In this document: positions 8,166-19,665 of the stretch, one piece after another | How the letters are laid out: each line of letters starts with the position of its first letter | Numbering within the stretch: position 1 is the stretch's first letter | Assembly (NCBI GenBank): GCA_945905925.1 | Contig: CAMDQN010000006.1 | Location: 1 to 64,000, forward strand | DNA: 64,000 bases | Direction: 5' to 3' | DNA from: Singulisphaera sp. GP187 | GTDB taxonomy: Bacteria > Planctomycetota > Planctomycetia > Gemmatales > Gemmataceae | Translations under genes and position numbers: made by a program | Notes under the pieces: generated by a model | Databases searched by the model: none | What the model saw: the letters and a program-made list of their open reading frames with translations, nothing else | Told to the model about the DNA's origin: nothing

Positions 8166-8879
8166 GTGACGCGATTCCCGCACCCGACCGAGAAGGGGCG
8201 GTTCGTCTTCGAGAAGGGGGCCGACGCGACCGTGCTGAAGATCGCGAAGGGGAAGGGGGGCGCCGGCGGGGCGTTCGAGGCGACCGACGTGGTGCCGAAG
8301 AACGGCTGGCTGTACTTCCCGGTGAAGGGCAACCTGGCGTACAAGACGGACGGCTGGTCCGGGTCCGTGTCGGTCTGGTGCAACACCGACCCGGACCGGC
8401 TCATCAAGTCGAAGTTTTGTGACCCGGTGCAGATCACCCAGAACGGCTACGACAACGGCGCGCGGTGGTTCGACTTCAACGACGCGAAGCCGCGGGCCCT
8501 CCGGTTCGGCGCGTTCACGGCCCGCCCCGCCGGGCAGAAGGCGGTCGCCGAGGCCGACCCGAAGGCGCCGCTGGTCCGAGTGCCGGGCGTGGGTTGGAGG
8601 GCGGGCGAGTGACACCACGCGGTGCTCACGTTCCAGAACCTCGACACGGGCAGGCCGGACGCCGTGACCGCGCTGTACATCGACGGCAAGCGGATCGGCG
8701 AGGTGAAGGACCAGACGATCGCGATGGGCTGGGACGTCGAGAAGGCCGGGGTGTACCTGTCCCTCGGGTACGTCGGCCTCCTGGACGAGTTCGCCCTCTT
8801 CGACCGGGCGCTGACGGCCGAGGACGTGGCGCTGCTGCACAAGAAGCCCGACCTGCTGGCCCCACTCAAGCAGAAATGA
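8166..8879 (+). pseudogene. LamG/concanavalin-like domain gene broken by a TGA
   Basis: Two in-frame open stretches, 8166-8612 and 8622-8879, are separated by a TGA at 8610-8612. Reading that codon as TGG restores GEWHHAVLTFQNLDTG, the typical LamG-fold strand; LYIDGKRIGEVKD and LGYVGLLDEFALFDRALTAE downstream are also typical of LamG-like jelly-roll domains. No signal peptide is found at the start, so the 5' end is probably lost too. It lies 13 bases after the FAD oxidoreductase. A carbohydrate-binding remnant; a translated product would be truncated. Confidence 0.6.
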
Positions 8880-8880
8880 C

Positions 8881-8901
8881 GGCCCGCTCACGGAGCGGGC
8901 C
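8881..8901 (+). terminator. perfect 9-bp stem hairpin
   Basis: GGCCCGCTC-ACG-GAGCGGGCC directly after the stop of the LamG frame. Strong GC stem with a 3-base loop, no T-run; probable transcription terminator for the 6311 unit. Confidence 0.55.
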
Positions 8902-8943
8902 GCGGACGTGGGCCCGGCGGTCGGCGGCGCGGGACCGCAGTCC

Positions 8944-9200
8944 GTGGACCACTACACCGACATCGTTCCGGGCGGGGCTCCGTCAGGCTGGTAACCGGGT
9001 GCGAGGGCCATGGGATCGCGATCCGGCTGAACGCCCACTCGTCCGCAACGCCCCTCGACGCGCACCGAGCGATCGGCACGGCCCGGGCCACCGCCAGGTG
9101 TGGGGGACGTCGACGCCACGAAGGTCGCGGAGGCGTTCCCGAAATCGTTGCCGTTTTTCCTGGAAGCACTAATCCGGGCCATCAAGATAGTACCTCCACC
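8944..9200 (+). pseudogene. frame-broken coding remnant, family unknown
   Basis: Protein-like stretches appear in three successive frames: VDHYTDIVPGGAP (ends at a TAA at 8992), then RLVTGCEGHGIAIRLNAHSS continuing to ATPLDAHRAIGTARATA, then VGDVDATKVAEAFPKSLPFF. The joins look like small deletions. No family is recognised. Interpreted as decayed coding sequence because each piece has coding-like composition and the pieces follow one another. Confidence 0.3.
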
Positions 9201-9241
9201 CCCGCGCCCGACTCGCGACTTCGGCCCACGGACCTCGCTCG

Positions 9242-9472
9242 ATGCGTACACCCTCCGACGGTTCGTTCCAGCGGTCACTCGCGCCGTCCATCTGGGTGGT
9301 GCTGGTACTTGCGACCGGTGCTGCGCCCGCACGCGCAGCCGCCGGGCCGGACACCACCCTGCTGAACGCGCACGGCAACCCGGTCAAACACTTCGGCGAC
9401 CCCGACCCCGACCCCGACCTGGCCCGGTTCGGCCTCGACCAGACCGGCGCGATCAAAAAGTTCCTCGGCTGA
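9242..9472 (+). CDS. small secreted protein with a KHFGD motif
   Basis: 76 codons from ATG. Residues about 16-33 form a signal-peptide-like segment (IWVVLVLATGAAPARAAA). The C-terminal 30 residues, NPVKHFGDPDPDPDLARFGL then DQTGAIKKFL, repeat the pattern at the end of the FAD oxidoreductase (NPIKHYGD...LDQVGPIKQLM). No clear ribosome site. It may be a real small gene or a remnant of a longer one; it lies 32 bases before the SASA gene. Confidence 0.4.
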   Translation: MRTPSDGSFQRSLAPSIWVVLVLATGAAPARAAAGPDTTLLNAHGNPVKHFGDPDPDPDLARFGLDQTGAIKKFLG

Positions 9473-9504
9473 ATCGGTACCACTGTCCATTTGCGGAGCC
9501 TCTC

Positions 9505-10713
9505 ATGCCTCTCCGAATTGCGGTAGCCATCGTTGCGGTTCTCTTGTTGGCGTGTCCCGCGCGTGCCGCCGACAAGCCGCTCAAGGTGTTCATCCTGGCC
9601 GGCCAGTCGAACATGCAGGGGCACGCCAACGTCGCCACCTTCGACAGCCTGGCCGACGACCCCAGGACCGCCCCGCTGCTGAAGGACATGCGGGACAAGG
9701 ACGGCAGACCGAAGGTCTGCGACAGGGTGTGGATCACCTCTGTCGGCTGCCAGGGCAACGCCTACGACGACCTGCGCGAGCAGGCGGGTAAACTCACCGT
9801 CGGCTTCGGCGCGTTTGGGAAGGAGGGCCAGCGGATCGGCCCGGAGTACCTGTTCGGGATCACGATGGAGAAGCGGCTGAACGAGCCGGTGCTGATCATC
9901 AAGACTTCGTGGGGCGGCCGCAGCCTGCACACCGACTTCCGACCGCCGAGCGGCGGGGCGTTCGAGTGGAGCGAGGTCGAGTTGGCCCAGCGGAAGAAGC
10001 GCGGCGACGACATCGAGAAGTTGAAGGTCGACAAGGTGAAGGCGACCGGCGTCTACTACCGCGAGATGATCGCCCATGTGAAGAAGGTACTCGGCGACAT
10101 CAAGCGGGTGGTGCCGGACTACGATCCGAAACAGGGGTACGAGCTGGCCGGATTCGTTTGGTTCCAGGGGTTCAACGACTACGTCGACGGCGGGGTCTAC
10201 CCGGACCGCATGAAGCCCGCCGGGTACGACCTGTACGCCGACCTGCTCGGCCACCTGATCCGCGACGTGCGGAAGGATTTGTCTGCACCGAAACTGCCGT
10301 TCGTCGTCGGGGTGATGGGCATCGACGGCCTGGAAAAGGGCAAGAAACCGCCGATGGCGCACTTCCGCGAGGCCCAGCGGAAGCCGGGCGCGCTCGCCGA
10401 GTTCAAGGGGAACGTGTTCACCGTCGAGACGGCCCCGTTCTGGGACGACGAGCTGGACGCCCTGAAAGAGCGGATGGACCGGCTGAACGGCAAGCTGGAC
10501 GCGGAGTTCAAGAAGGATCCGAAGTTGACCCGCGAGGCAAAGGAGGAAGCCCGGAAGAAGGCGGCCGCGGCGGAGTTCAAAGAGGAAGAGCTGAAGCGGC
10601 TGAGGGCGGGCGTGTCGAACGGCGGCTACCACTACCTCGGGGCGGCGAAGATTCTCGCCCCCATCGGCAAGGCGTTCGCCGAGGCGCTGCTGCCGGCCGA
10701 GCCGAAGCCTTGA
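9505..10713 (+). CDS. secreted SASA-domain carbohydrate esterase
   Basis: 402 residues; the ATG at 9505 has GGAG about ten bases upstream and begins a signal peptide (MPLRIAVAIVAVLLLACPAR). SASA domain: KVFILAGQSNMQGHANVATF (nucleophile Ser in GQSNM), EPVLIIKTSWGGRSLHTDF, GFVWFQGFND, and a final GGYHYLGAAKILAPIGKAFA with the catalytic-type histidine. An extra charged helical insert lies around 310-370 (many Lys/Glu/Ala), possibly a coiled coil. Its N-terminal 50 residues are nearly the same as the truncated SASA tail of the gene at 1024-3789. Expected to deacylate polysaccharide in the periplasm or outside. Confidence 0.85.
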   Translation: MPLRIAVAIVAVLLLACPARAADKPLKVFILAGQSNMQGHANVATFDSLADDPRTAPLLKDMRDKDGRPKVCDRVWITSVGCQGNAYDDLREQAGKLTVGFGAFGKEGQRIGPEYLFGITMEKRLNEPVLIIKTSWGGRSLHTDFRPPSGGAFEWSEVELAQRKKRGDDIEKLKVDKVKATGVYYREMIAHVKKVLGDIKRVVPDYDPKQGYELAGFVWFQGFNDYVDGGVYPDRMKPAGYDLYADLLGHLIRDVRKDLSAPKLPFVVGVMGIDGLEKGKKPPMAHFREAQRKPGALAEFKGNVFTVETAPFWDDELDALKERMDRLNGKLDAEFKKDPKLTREAKEEARKKAAAAEFKEEELKRLRAGVSNGGYHYLGAAKILAPIGKAFAEALLPAEPKP

Positions 10714-10918
10714 GCGTCCCGTTCGGCGAGCCGAAGGACGCCGACGACGTCGCGGAACTGGGCAAGGAACGGCTCGCCCAGGTGAAGCGGACCGAAGACC
10801 CGCGGTCGAAGGCGTTCGAGGCCGCGCCCAACTCAGAGCCGCGGTGCCACTGCCACCGCGTGCCTCGACGGGCGAACGTTCCGCGCGCCGCCCCTTTACC
10901 AAGACAGAGGAACCGATC

Positions 10919-13204
10919 ATGTCTGCCCGAATCCGACTCCGCCGCCACGCGGTCGCGGCTCTCATCGTGCTGCTCTCGGCCGCCACCGGCGGGAAGGCCG
11001 CAGACCGCAAGCCCAATTTCGTGTTCGTCTACTCCGACGACCACCGCTGGGATGCGATGGGCGTGGTGCAGAAAGAACACGACAAGGCGGCCCGGTTCCC
11101 GTGGTTCAAGTCCCCCAACCTGGACCGGCTGGCGACCGGGGGCGTGCGGTTCCGCAACGCCTTCGTCACCCTGTCGCTGTGCGCGCCGAGCCGGGCGGCG
11201 TTCCTGACCGGGCGGTACAACCACGCGAACGGCATCACGAACAACAGCAAGCCGTTCCCGGCGGACGCCGTCACCCACGCGACGCTGTTGCGCGAAGCCG
11301 GGTACAAGACCGCGTACGTCGGCAAGTGGCACATGGGCAACCAGAAGGGGCCGCGGCCGGGGTTCGACTACTCGGCCAGTTTCGTCGGCCAGGGCCAGTA
11401 CAACGACTGCCCGTTCGAGATCGACGGCAAGCCCACCCCGACCAAGGGTTGGGTCGATGCCGTGAGCACCGACTTCGCCGTCCGCTGGATGAAGGAGAAC
11501 CGCGACAAGCCGTTCTCGCTGGTCCTCGGGCTGAAGAGCCCGCACGGGCCCCGCGGCGGGAACGTCCTGCCGGAGCACCTGCGGAAACTGTATGCCAACG
11601 AAACCACCCGCCCGACCCCGAACTGCGCGGTGCCGGCCGTGTTCCACCAGAAGGATCCGAAGACCGACGCGTTCCCGCTCGGCCTCGCCGACAACGCCGT
11701 CCACCTCGACTACCTGCGGCACATCGCGGGCGTGGACGAGCAGGTCGGCCGGCTGCTCGACGCACTCGACGAGTTGAAGCTGGCCGACGACACGGTCGTC
11801 GTCTACGCGAGCGATAACGGCTACTTCCTCGGCGAGCACAACTCCGGGGACAAGCGGGCGCTGTACGACGAGTCCCTCCGCATCCCGTTCCTGGTCCGCT
11901 ACCCACGGGTGTTCGGCAAAGGGAAGACCGTGGACGAGATGGTGCTGAACATCGACCTTGCCCCGACCTTCCTCGACCTCGCCGGGGTGCAGATCCCGAA
12001 GGAGATGCAGGGCGCGAGCTGGAAGGATCTCGCCGCAGACCGCAAACCGGCGAACTGGCGCGGCTCGTTCTTCGCCGAGTACTACAAGGAACTCGGGAAC
12101 GTCCCCACCTGTTACGCCGTTCGCACCACCACCCACAAGCTCGTCAAGTACCCCGGCCGCCCGGAGTGGACGGAGGTGTTCGACCTCACCGCCGACCCCT
12201 ACGAGGTGAAGAACCTCGCCTCCGATGCGAAGCTGACCGCGAAGCTGGAAGGCGAGTTGGCCGCGCTCGTCAAGGGCGTGGGCTACACGGAACCGAAGCC
12301 CGCCGACCCGCCGAAGAAGCCTGCCGCAGCGCCCGCACTGCCGGTCGTGGACACCCACGTCCACCTGTGGGACATCGACCGGCGGGACGGCCTCGGGTGG
12401 ATCGCCGCCGACAACAAGGTGCTGAGCAGGTCGTTTCTGCCGAAGGACCACCGGCCGCTCGCCGCCGCGAACGGCGTGGGTGCGGTCGTCGTCGTGCAGG
12501 CCGGGCAGAGCCTCGCGGACAACCAGTGGAATCTGGACGTCACGGCCAAGGACAAGGACCTGTACCGCGGGGTCGTCGGCAACCTGTCCAGGGTGATCGG
12601 CACCGACGAGTTCGTCCCCCTGTTCGAGAAGTTGTGCAAGGACGAGCGGTACGTGGGCTACCGCCTCTCGGGGCGGTACCAGAAGACGCTCACCGACGAC
12701 TTCTTCCGCCACCTCGAACTGACGGCGAAGGCGGGCCGTAGCGTCGATCTGCTGCTGAGCGAGAAGGAGTACTCGCTCGCCGACGCGGAGGAGATCTGTC
12801 GCCGGGTGCCGAAACTGAAAGTCATCCTCGACCACTTCGGCAACGTCGAGTTGACCGACCGCCCGCTCGACCCCGAATGGGTGAAGAAGTTCAAGGCGGT
12901 GGCGAAGCACCCGAACGTGTACTGCAAAGTGTCCGCGCTGTACGGCCGGGTAAAGCAGCAGCCCGCGCCCAAATCGCTCGACTTCTACAAGCCGATTCTC
13001 GACCTGGCGGTCGAGGCCTTCGGCGAGGACCGCATCGTGTTCGGCAGCGACTGGCCGGTGTCCGAGGCGACCGCCGATTACGCGGCGGCGCTCGGCCTGG
13101 TGAAGGGGTACTTCGCCGACAAAGGGCAGACTGTGTCCAACAAGGTGTTCTGCCGGAACGCGGCGAAGTTCTACGGCGTTGCGGAGCCGAAAGGCAAAGA
13201 GTAG
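10919..13204 (+). CDS. sulfatase-amidohydrolase fusion protein
   Basis: 761 residues. Start at the ATG of MSARIRLRRHAVAALIVLLS (signal peptide). Residues 30-450 are a type I sulfatase: metal-binding Asp40-Asp41, formylglycine site Cys88 in CAPSR, GKWHMG, and SDNGYFLGEH. A Pro/Ala/Lys linker (about 455-470) leads to an amidohydrolase_2 domain similar to lactonases: VVDTHVHLWD (metal His, about 478-480), VILDHFGN and VFGSDWPVS (metal Asp, about 710). Joining desulfation and ring hydrolysis in one exported chain suggests consecutive steps on one substrate, which is inference. The 205 bases upstream contain a coding-like remnant without a start. Confidence 0.85.
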   Translation: MSARIRLRRHAVAALIVLLSAATGGKAADRKPNFVFVYSDDHRWDAMGVVQKEHDKAARFPWFKSPNLDRLATGGVRFRNAFVTLSLCAPSRAAFLTGRYNHANGITNNSKPFPADAVTHATLLREAGYKTAYVGKWHMGNQKGPRPGFDYSASFVGQGQYNDCPFEIDGKPTPTKGWVDAVSTDFAVRWMKENRDKPFSLVLGLKSPHGPRGGNVLPEHLRKLYANETTRPTPNCAVPAVFHQKDPKTDAFPLGLADNAVHLDYLRHIAGVDEQVGRLLDALDELKLADDTVVVYASDNGYFLGEHNSGDKRALYDESLRIPFLVRYPRVFGKGKTVDEMVLNIDLAPTFLDLAGVQIPKEMQGASWKDLAADRKPANWRGSFFAEYYKELGNVPTCYAVRTTTHKLVKYPGRPEWTEVFDLTADPYEVKNLASDAKLTAKLEGELAALVKGVGYTEPKPADPPKKPAAAPALPVVDTHVHLWDIDRRDGLGWIAADNKVLSRSFLPKDHRPLAAANGVGAVVVVQAGQSLADNQWNLDVTAKDKDLYRGVVGNLSRVIGTDEFVPLFEKLCKDERYVGYRLSGRYQKTLTDDFFRHLELTAKAGRSVDLLLSEKEYSLADAEEICRRVPKLKVILDHFGNVELTDRPLDPEWVKKFKAVAKHPNVYCKVSALYGRVKQQPAPKSLDFYKPILDLAVEAFGEDRIVFGSDWPVSEATADYAAALGLVKGYFADKGQTVSNKVFCRNAAKFYGVAEPKGKE

Positions 13205-13269
13205 CGCGGCCGATAGAACCGCGGTTCGCACCTTTCCCGACTCCGAACATCGACGCCGGGGCCGCTCTG

Positions 13270-13393
13270 GCGGAGAACTGCTCCCCCTGGTCGCGAAGAA
13301 TCCCGACGTTGTCGCGAAAGCCGTAAAACTGCTGGCACATGCGCGCGGACCACCCGGACTGGCCGCTCCGCGACGCCAAGAAGAAGAACTGAC
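13270..13393 (+). pseudogene. sulfatase C-terminal relic
   Basis: PLVAKNPDVVAKAVKLLAHA, then after a one-base frame change RADHPDWPLRDAKKKN and a stop. This is the usual last segment of a planctomycete sulfatase (NPDVV...HPDWPLRD). A TPNIDA-like piece just upstream suggests that an internal deletion removed the rest. No functional product is expected. Confidence 0.45.
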
Positions 13394-13413
13394 GCACCCC
13401 TCGGAGCCTCTCC

Positions 13414-16057
<2,644 letters not shown>

Positions 16058-16068
16058 TGTGAGCAAGC

Positions 16069-16106
16069 GGCCGGCCTCCCGAGCGCACCGGCTCGGGAGG
16101 CCGGCC
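16069..16106 (+). terminator. 15-bp perfect stem terminator after katG relic
   Basis: GGCCGGCCTCCCGAG (16069-16083) and its exact complement (16092-16106) with an 8-base loop, 11 bases after the katG stop. No T-run, but the stem is very strong. Confidence 0.7.
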
Positions 16107-16187
16107 CGACGCCTGCGGGGATCGCCCCGCCGGTTACGAACGGCGTCCGTTTGCGGTCCTTTGAGACAGCCCGTATTGGACCCGCTC

Positions 16188-17651
16188 ATGCGAACCGCCG
16201 CCCTCGTCTACCCCCACCAACTCTTCACGGACCACCCGGCGGTCGCCGGGGCCGACGCGGTCGTTCTCGTGGAGGACCCGCTGTTCTTCACGCAGTACCG
16301 CTTCCACCGGCAGAAACTGATCCTCCACCGGGCGAGCATGAAGCGGTACGCAGCGGGGTTGCTGACGGCCGGCACCTGTGTCCACTACATCGAGGCCGCT
16401 GAGTTGTCGGACTCCGGGGCCGTCGCAGCCCGCCTGGAGACGTGGAAGGTTGACGTGGCGCGAGTCGTGGACCCGTGCGACGACTGGCTGACGCGCCGGC
16501 TGACCGCGGGGCTTCAGGCCCGCGGCATCCACCTCGACCGCCTCGACGACCCCCACTTCCTCACGCCCATGAGCGAGATCGAACGGTTCACCGCCGGCAA
16601 GGAGAGCCTGCACTTCACCGACTTCTACATCGCCCAGCGGAAGCGCCTCGGCGTCCTGCTGGATCGCGGCAAGCCGGTCGGCGGGAAGTGGAGCTTCGAC
16701 GCCGAGAACCGCAAGAAGCTGCCGAAAGCCCTGGCCGTCCCGCCGGACCCGGCCGGGACCGAAGACGAGTTCGTCCGGGAGGCACGCGAGTACGTCCGCG
16801 CCCGGTTCCCGAATGCGCTCGGCTACGACGAGCCCTTCCGCTACCCGACCGACCACGCCGGCGCGGAGGCGCGGCTCGCCGAGTTCGTCGCCCAACGCTT
16901 GGACCGGTTCGGAGACTACGAGGACGCCATCAGCGCCGAACACGACGTCGTGTTCCACTCGGTGCTGACGCCGGTCCTGAACACCGGGCTGCTCTCGCCC
17001 CGGCAGGTGATCGACGCCGCCCTCGCCCGCGCCGACCGCGTCCCGCTGAACTCGCTCGAAGGGTTCGTCCGGCAGGTGATCGGCTGGCGCGAGTTCGTGC
17101 GACTGGTTTACCTCACCCGCGGGCGCGGCCAGCGGACCCGGAACTTCTGGGGGCTGACGCATGACATCCCGGCGGCGCTCTACGACGGCACCACCGGCAT
17201 CGACCCGTTCGATCACGTCGTCCGCCGGGTGCTCCGAACCGGGTACTGTCACCACATCGAGCGGCTGATGATCCTCGGTAACTTCTTGCTGCTGTGCGAC
17301 GTGCGACCGGACGCGGTGTACAGGTGGTTCATGGAACTGTTCGTGGACGCCTACGACTGGGTGATGGTGCCGAACGTCTACGGCATGAGCCAGCACGCCG
17401 ACGGCGGGCTGATGACGACCAAGCCGTACGTCAGCGGGTCGAGCTATGTGCTCAAGATGAGCGACTTCAAGAAGGGGGCGTGGTGCGGCGTCTGGGACGC
17501 CCTCTACTGGAGGTTCATCGACCGCAACACCGACTTCTTTGCGGCCAACCCGCGGACGGCGATGATCGCGAAGCTGAAGGACCGGCTCGGCTCGAAGATG
17601 ACGGAACACCACCGCGTAGCCGAAGCATTTTTGAACCGACTCCACGGGTGA
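16188..17651 (+). CDS. photolyase/cryptochrome-like protein (PhrB/DPRP group)
   Basis: 487 residues from ATG at 16188 ([20 protein letters not shown]). It matches the deoxyribodipyrimidine photolyase-related group: an N-terminal alpha/beta domain ending near 130, then the helical FAD domain with [20 protein letters not shown] and [20 protein letters not shown]. In the iron-sulfur PhrB proteins four cysteines hold a 4Fe-4S cluster. Here Cys354 (GYCHHIE) and one Cys at 433 ([15 protein letters not shown]) remain, while the usual cluster-binding Cys stretch before LYW is shortened, so the cluster is probably absent. Likely a light-dependent DNA repair enzyme or blue-light receptor. It heads a stress-type gene group on the IS66-bounded segment. 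Confidence 0.8.
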   Translation: MRTAALVYPHQLFTDHPAVAGADAVVLVEDPLFFTQYRFHRQKLILHRASMKRYAAGLLTAGTCVHYIEAAELSDSGAVAARLETWKVDVARVVDPCDDWLTRRLTAGLQARGIHLDRLDDPHFLTPMSEIERFTAGKESLHFTDFYIAQRKRLGVLLDRGKPVGGKWSFDAENRKKLPKALAVPPDPAGTEDEFVREAREYVRARFPNALGYDEPFRYPTDHAGAEARLAEFVAQRLDRFGDYEDAISAEHDVVFHSVLTPVLNTGLLSPRQVIDAALARADRVPLNSLEGFVRQVIGWREFVRLVYLTRGRGQRTRNFWGLTHDIPAALYDGTTGIDPFDHVVRRVLRTGYCHHIERLMILGNFLLLCDVRPDAVYRWFMELFVDAYDWVMVPNVYGMSQHADGGLMTTKPYVSGSSYVLKMSDFKKGAWCGVWDALYWRFIDRNTDFFAANPRTAMIAKLKDRLGSKMTEHHRVAEAFLNRLHG

Positions 17652-17655
17652 GGCG

Positions 17656-17835
17656 ATGCCGCGAACCAAGACGAAATCCGACTTGCCGACGAAGGTCTGC
17701 GCGATTTGCGGCAAGCCCTTCACCTGGCGGAAGAAGTGGGCCCGCGACTGGGACCGCGTCCGGTTCTGCTCGGAGCGGTGCCGCCGGGCGCGAACCGGGC
17801 CGGCCGGTTCGTCAGCGTCCGGGGGCGGCTCGTGA
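17656..17835 (+). CDS. DUF2256 zinc-ribbon protein (59 aa)
   Basis: Starts four bases after the photolyase-like stop. The core [20 protein letters not shown] followed by [14 protein letters not shown] is the DUF2256 signature, with CxxC and CxxxC pairs that would bind one zinc. DUF2256 genes are commonly next to photolyase/cryptochrome genes, which supports both calls. Function unknown. Its last 24 bases overlap the end of the convergent deaminase gene. Confidence 0.85.
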   Translation: MPRTKTKSDLPTKVCAICGKPFTWRKKWARDWDRVRFCSERCRRARTGPAGSSASGGGS

Positions 17836-18279
17836 GGCGTTGAGGAACAACTCGTTGCACTCCGATTCCAGCACGCCGGCGACGACCTGACACGTCCACC
17901 CCGGGGCGCGTCGGGCGACCTCGTCGGCCGGGATGTCGATCTGCCGCCAGCCGATGTCCAGCAGGAACCGGATCGACGTGCCGAAGACGACCGCCCCGAT
18001 CCCGCTCCACAGGATCGCCCCCTGGCACATCGGGCACGGCTCGGCCGTCGTGTAGAGGACCAGTTCGGATCGGTCGAGGGCGGGCGCGGCCGCGATCATG
18101 TTGTTGATGGCGTCGATCTCGCCGTGCAGGAGCGGGTTGTTGGCCGTTTTGTTCCACCCCTCGGCCACCACTCCGCCCGTGCCGCGGTGGACGATAGCCG
18201 CCGCGAACGGCAATTCCGGCGCGTTCGCCGCCAGTTCAATCGCCCGGCGCATGTACCGTTCGTGATCGGGTCCGCTCAT
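17812..18279 (-). CDS. CMP/dCMP-type nucleoside deaminase
   Basis: 155 residues, a typical length for the cytidine/guanine deaminase fold. The zinc site is complete: His52-x-Glu54 ([11 protein letters not shown]) and Cys82/Cys85 ([11 protein letters not shown]). It is closest in pattern to guanine deaminase or tRNA-adenosine-deaminase-like small proteins; the substrate cannot be fixed from sequence. Its ATG overlaps the stop of the upstream membrane-protein gene by four bases, indicating translational coupling. The 3' ends of this gene and DUF2256 overlap. Confidence 0.8.
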   Translation of the reverse strand: MSGPDHERYMRRAIELAANAPELPFAAAIVHRGTGGVVAEGWNKTANNPLLHGEIDAINNMIAAAPALDRSELVLYTTAEPCPMCQGAILWSGIGAVVFGTSIRFLLDIGWRQIDIPADEVARRAPGWTCQVVAGVLESECNELFLNASRAAPGR

Positions 18280-18734
18280 CGGTGCGCCTCAAGTGAGTTG
18301 AATGCCATCCCCAGCACCAGCAGCCCGCGAACGCTCCAGACCGCGGTGCGGAGCCAGTTGGTCGCCACGAGTCGGCGGTGGAAGGCCGGGTCGAACCCGC
18401 GCGCCAGTCGGTCGTGACACGGGATCTGGACCGCCCAGGTCGAGACCCAGTTGACGGCCACAAGGGCCAGCCCCGCGCCGGCGGTCCACAGCGGCACGTC
18501 CGCGGGTCGGACCCACAAGAGAAGGACCGCGGTGACCAGTTCCGCGAGCATCGGCGGCGCCACGACCCACCCGGTCCGCCGGGCGTGCGCCTGCTCGTAC
18601 GCCGCGGACTCCGTCCGCCCGACGTGAGCCATGAGCGGGTAGTGAACAACCTGCACGAACCAGATCACCCCGACCATGAACAGGGTGGCCGCGAGGTGGA
18701 GGAGCAACACTCCATGGGCTATCTGGTCATGCAT
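18276..18734 (-). CDS. four-helix integral membrane protein
   Basis: 152 residues with about four hydrophobic segments: HGVLLLHLAATLFMVGVIWF, PPMLAELVTAVLLLWV, GAGLALVAVNWVSTWAVQI and VWSVRGLLVLGMAF. Charged and His residues (HYPLM, CHDRLARG) lie between helices 2 and 4. The family name is not recognised; it resembles small uncharacterised planctomycete/proteobacterial membrane proteins encoded near photolyase genes. It overlaps both neighbours by 4-8 bases, so it belongs to one operon. Confidence 0.7.
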   Translation of the reverse strand: MHDQIAHGVLLLHLAATLFMVGVIWFVQVVHYPLMAHVGRTESAAYEQAHARRTGWVVAPPMLAELVTAVLLLWVRPADVPLWTAGAGLALVAVNWVSTWAVQIPCHDRLARGFDPAFHRRLVATNWLRTAVWSVRGLLVLGMAFNSLEAHR

Positions 18735-19650
18735 CGGTCGTGGCCTCGGTCCGCTCGATGTCAGCCGCGGGGTGGATCGCCTCCAGCAACCGGCGGGTGG
18801 TGTCGTGCCGGTAGTCGAACATACGCGTCAGCTTCCGCCGGATCATCCTGTCGAGCAGCCACCGCCCGAGCCGGCCGAACGGGGGTAGGTATTCCACCTC
18901 GTCTCGGAGGAGAGTGCCGCCCACCCCGTCTTCCCGGAATTCGTGCCGGTGATACCAGTAGTCGAACGGGCCGGCCTCCTGCCGGTCGGCGAACCGGCGG
19001 GGCGGGTCGTACTCGGTGTGAACAGCCACCCACCACAGCGGCAGCCCGAACACCCGGCCGACGAGAATCACGCGGGTGCCCGGCTGCAGCCCGCCGGGCG
19101 CTTCGGCCACGCGCATCGGCTCCCACGGCGGGATGAGTTGTCGCAGGGCGTCCGGCGTCTCGTGGAACCGAAACACCTCTACCGGCGACACCGCCAGGCG
19201 GCTCTCTTTGACGAAACGCCGGACGGCCGCCGGGTCGGGCGTGCCGAGTTGGCGGTTCAGGAATGCCCCCCACAGGATGAGTGCGAACGGTATCCACCAG
19301 AGCAGGTCGTTGGTCAGAATCGTCAGGCCGAACACCGGCGGGAAGGTGCCCTTCGCCAGCGCTACGGCGAAGCCGATCGGGCCGAAAACCTTCCCCAGAA
19401 GGCCAACAAGCACGATCGGCCAGTGGCGGTAGGGGTCGCCCGCGGCGATGAGGTAGCCCACCCCGTACACCCCGACGATCATCCCGACACACTGCCAGAT
19501 CTCGGGGTAATTCAGGCGGGCGATGCCGCACAGGTCAAACAACAGGTGGGGGAACGCGATCACGGTCGCGCCCCACGCGAGGTTGTACACCCCAGCGGCC
19601 CGGAGACACCATCGGGCCCACCCGGGCGGTTCGGTGCGGTTCGCGGTCAT
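18727..19650 (-). CDS. membrane protein fused to SRPBCC/polyketide-cyclase-like domain
   Basis: 307 residues. The N-terminal 140 hold four transmembrane helices (for example VYNLAWGATVIAFPHLLF, VGMIVGVYGVGYLIAAGD, NDLLWWIPFALILWGAFL). From about 145 the chain becomes soluble and fits an SRPBCC ligand-binding fold: SRLAVSPVEVFRFHETPDAL at the start, then a beta-rich region with WWVAVHTEYDPPRRFADRQE, FDYWYHRHEFREDGVGGTLL, and a final long helix rich in Arg. SRPBCC domains bind hydrophobic ligands; the ligand here is unknown. Middle gene of the minus-strand operon 18279-23594. Confidence 0.65.
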   Translation of the reverse strand: MTANRTEPPGWARWCLRAAGVYNLAWGATVIAFPHLLFDLCGIARLNYPEIWQCVGMIVGVYGVGYLIAAGDPYRHWPIVLVGLLGKVFGPIGFAVALAKGTFPPVFGLTILTNDLLWWIPFALILWGAFLNRQLGTPDPAAVRRFVKESRLAVSPVEVFRFHETPDALRQLIPPWEPMRVAEAPGGLQPGTRVILVGRVFGLPLWWVAVHTEYDPPRRFADRQEAGPFDYWYHRHEFREDGVGGTLLRDEVEYLPPFGRLGRWLLDRMIRRKLTRMFDYRHDTTRRLLEAIHPAADIERTEATTDA

Positions 19651-19665
19651 CTGCCCTCCCGTCGG

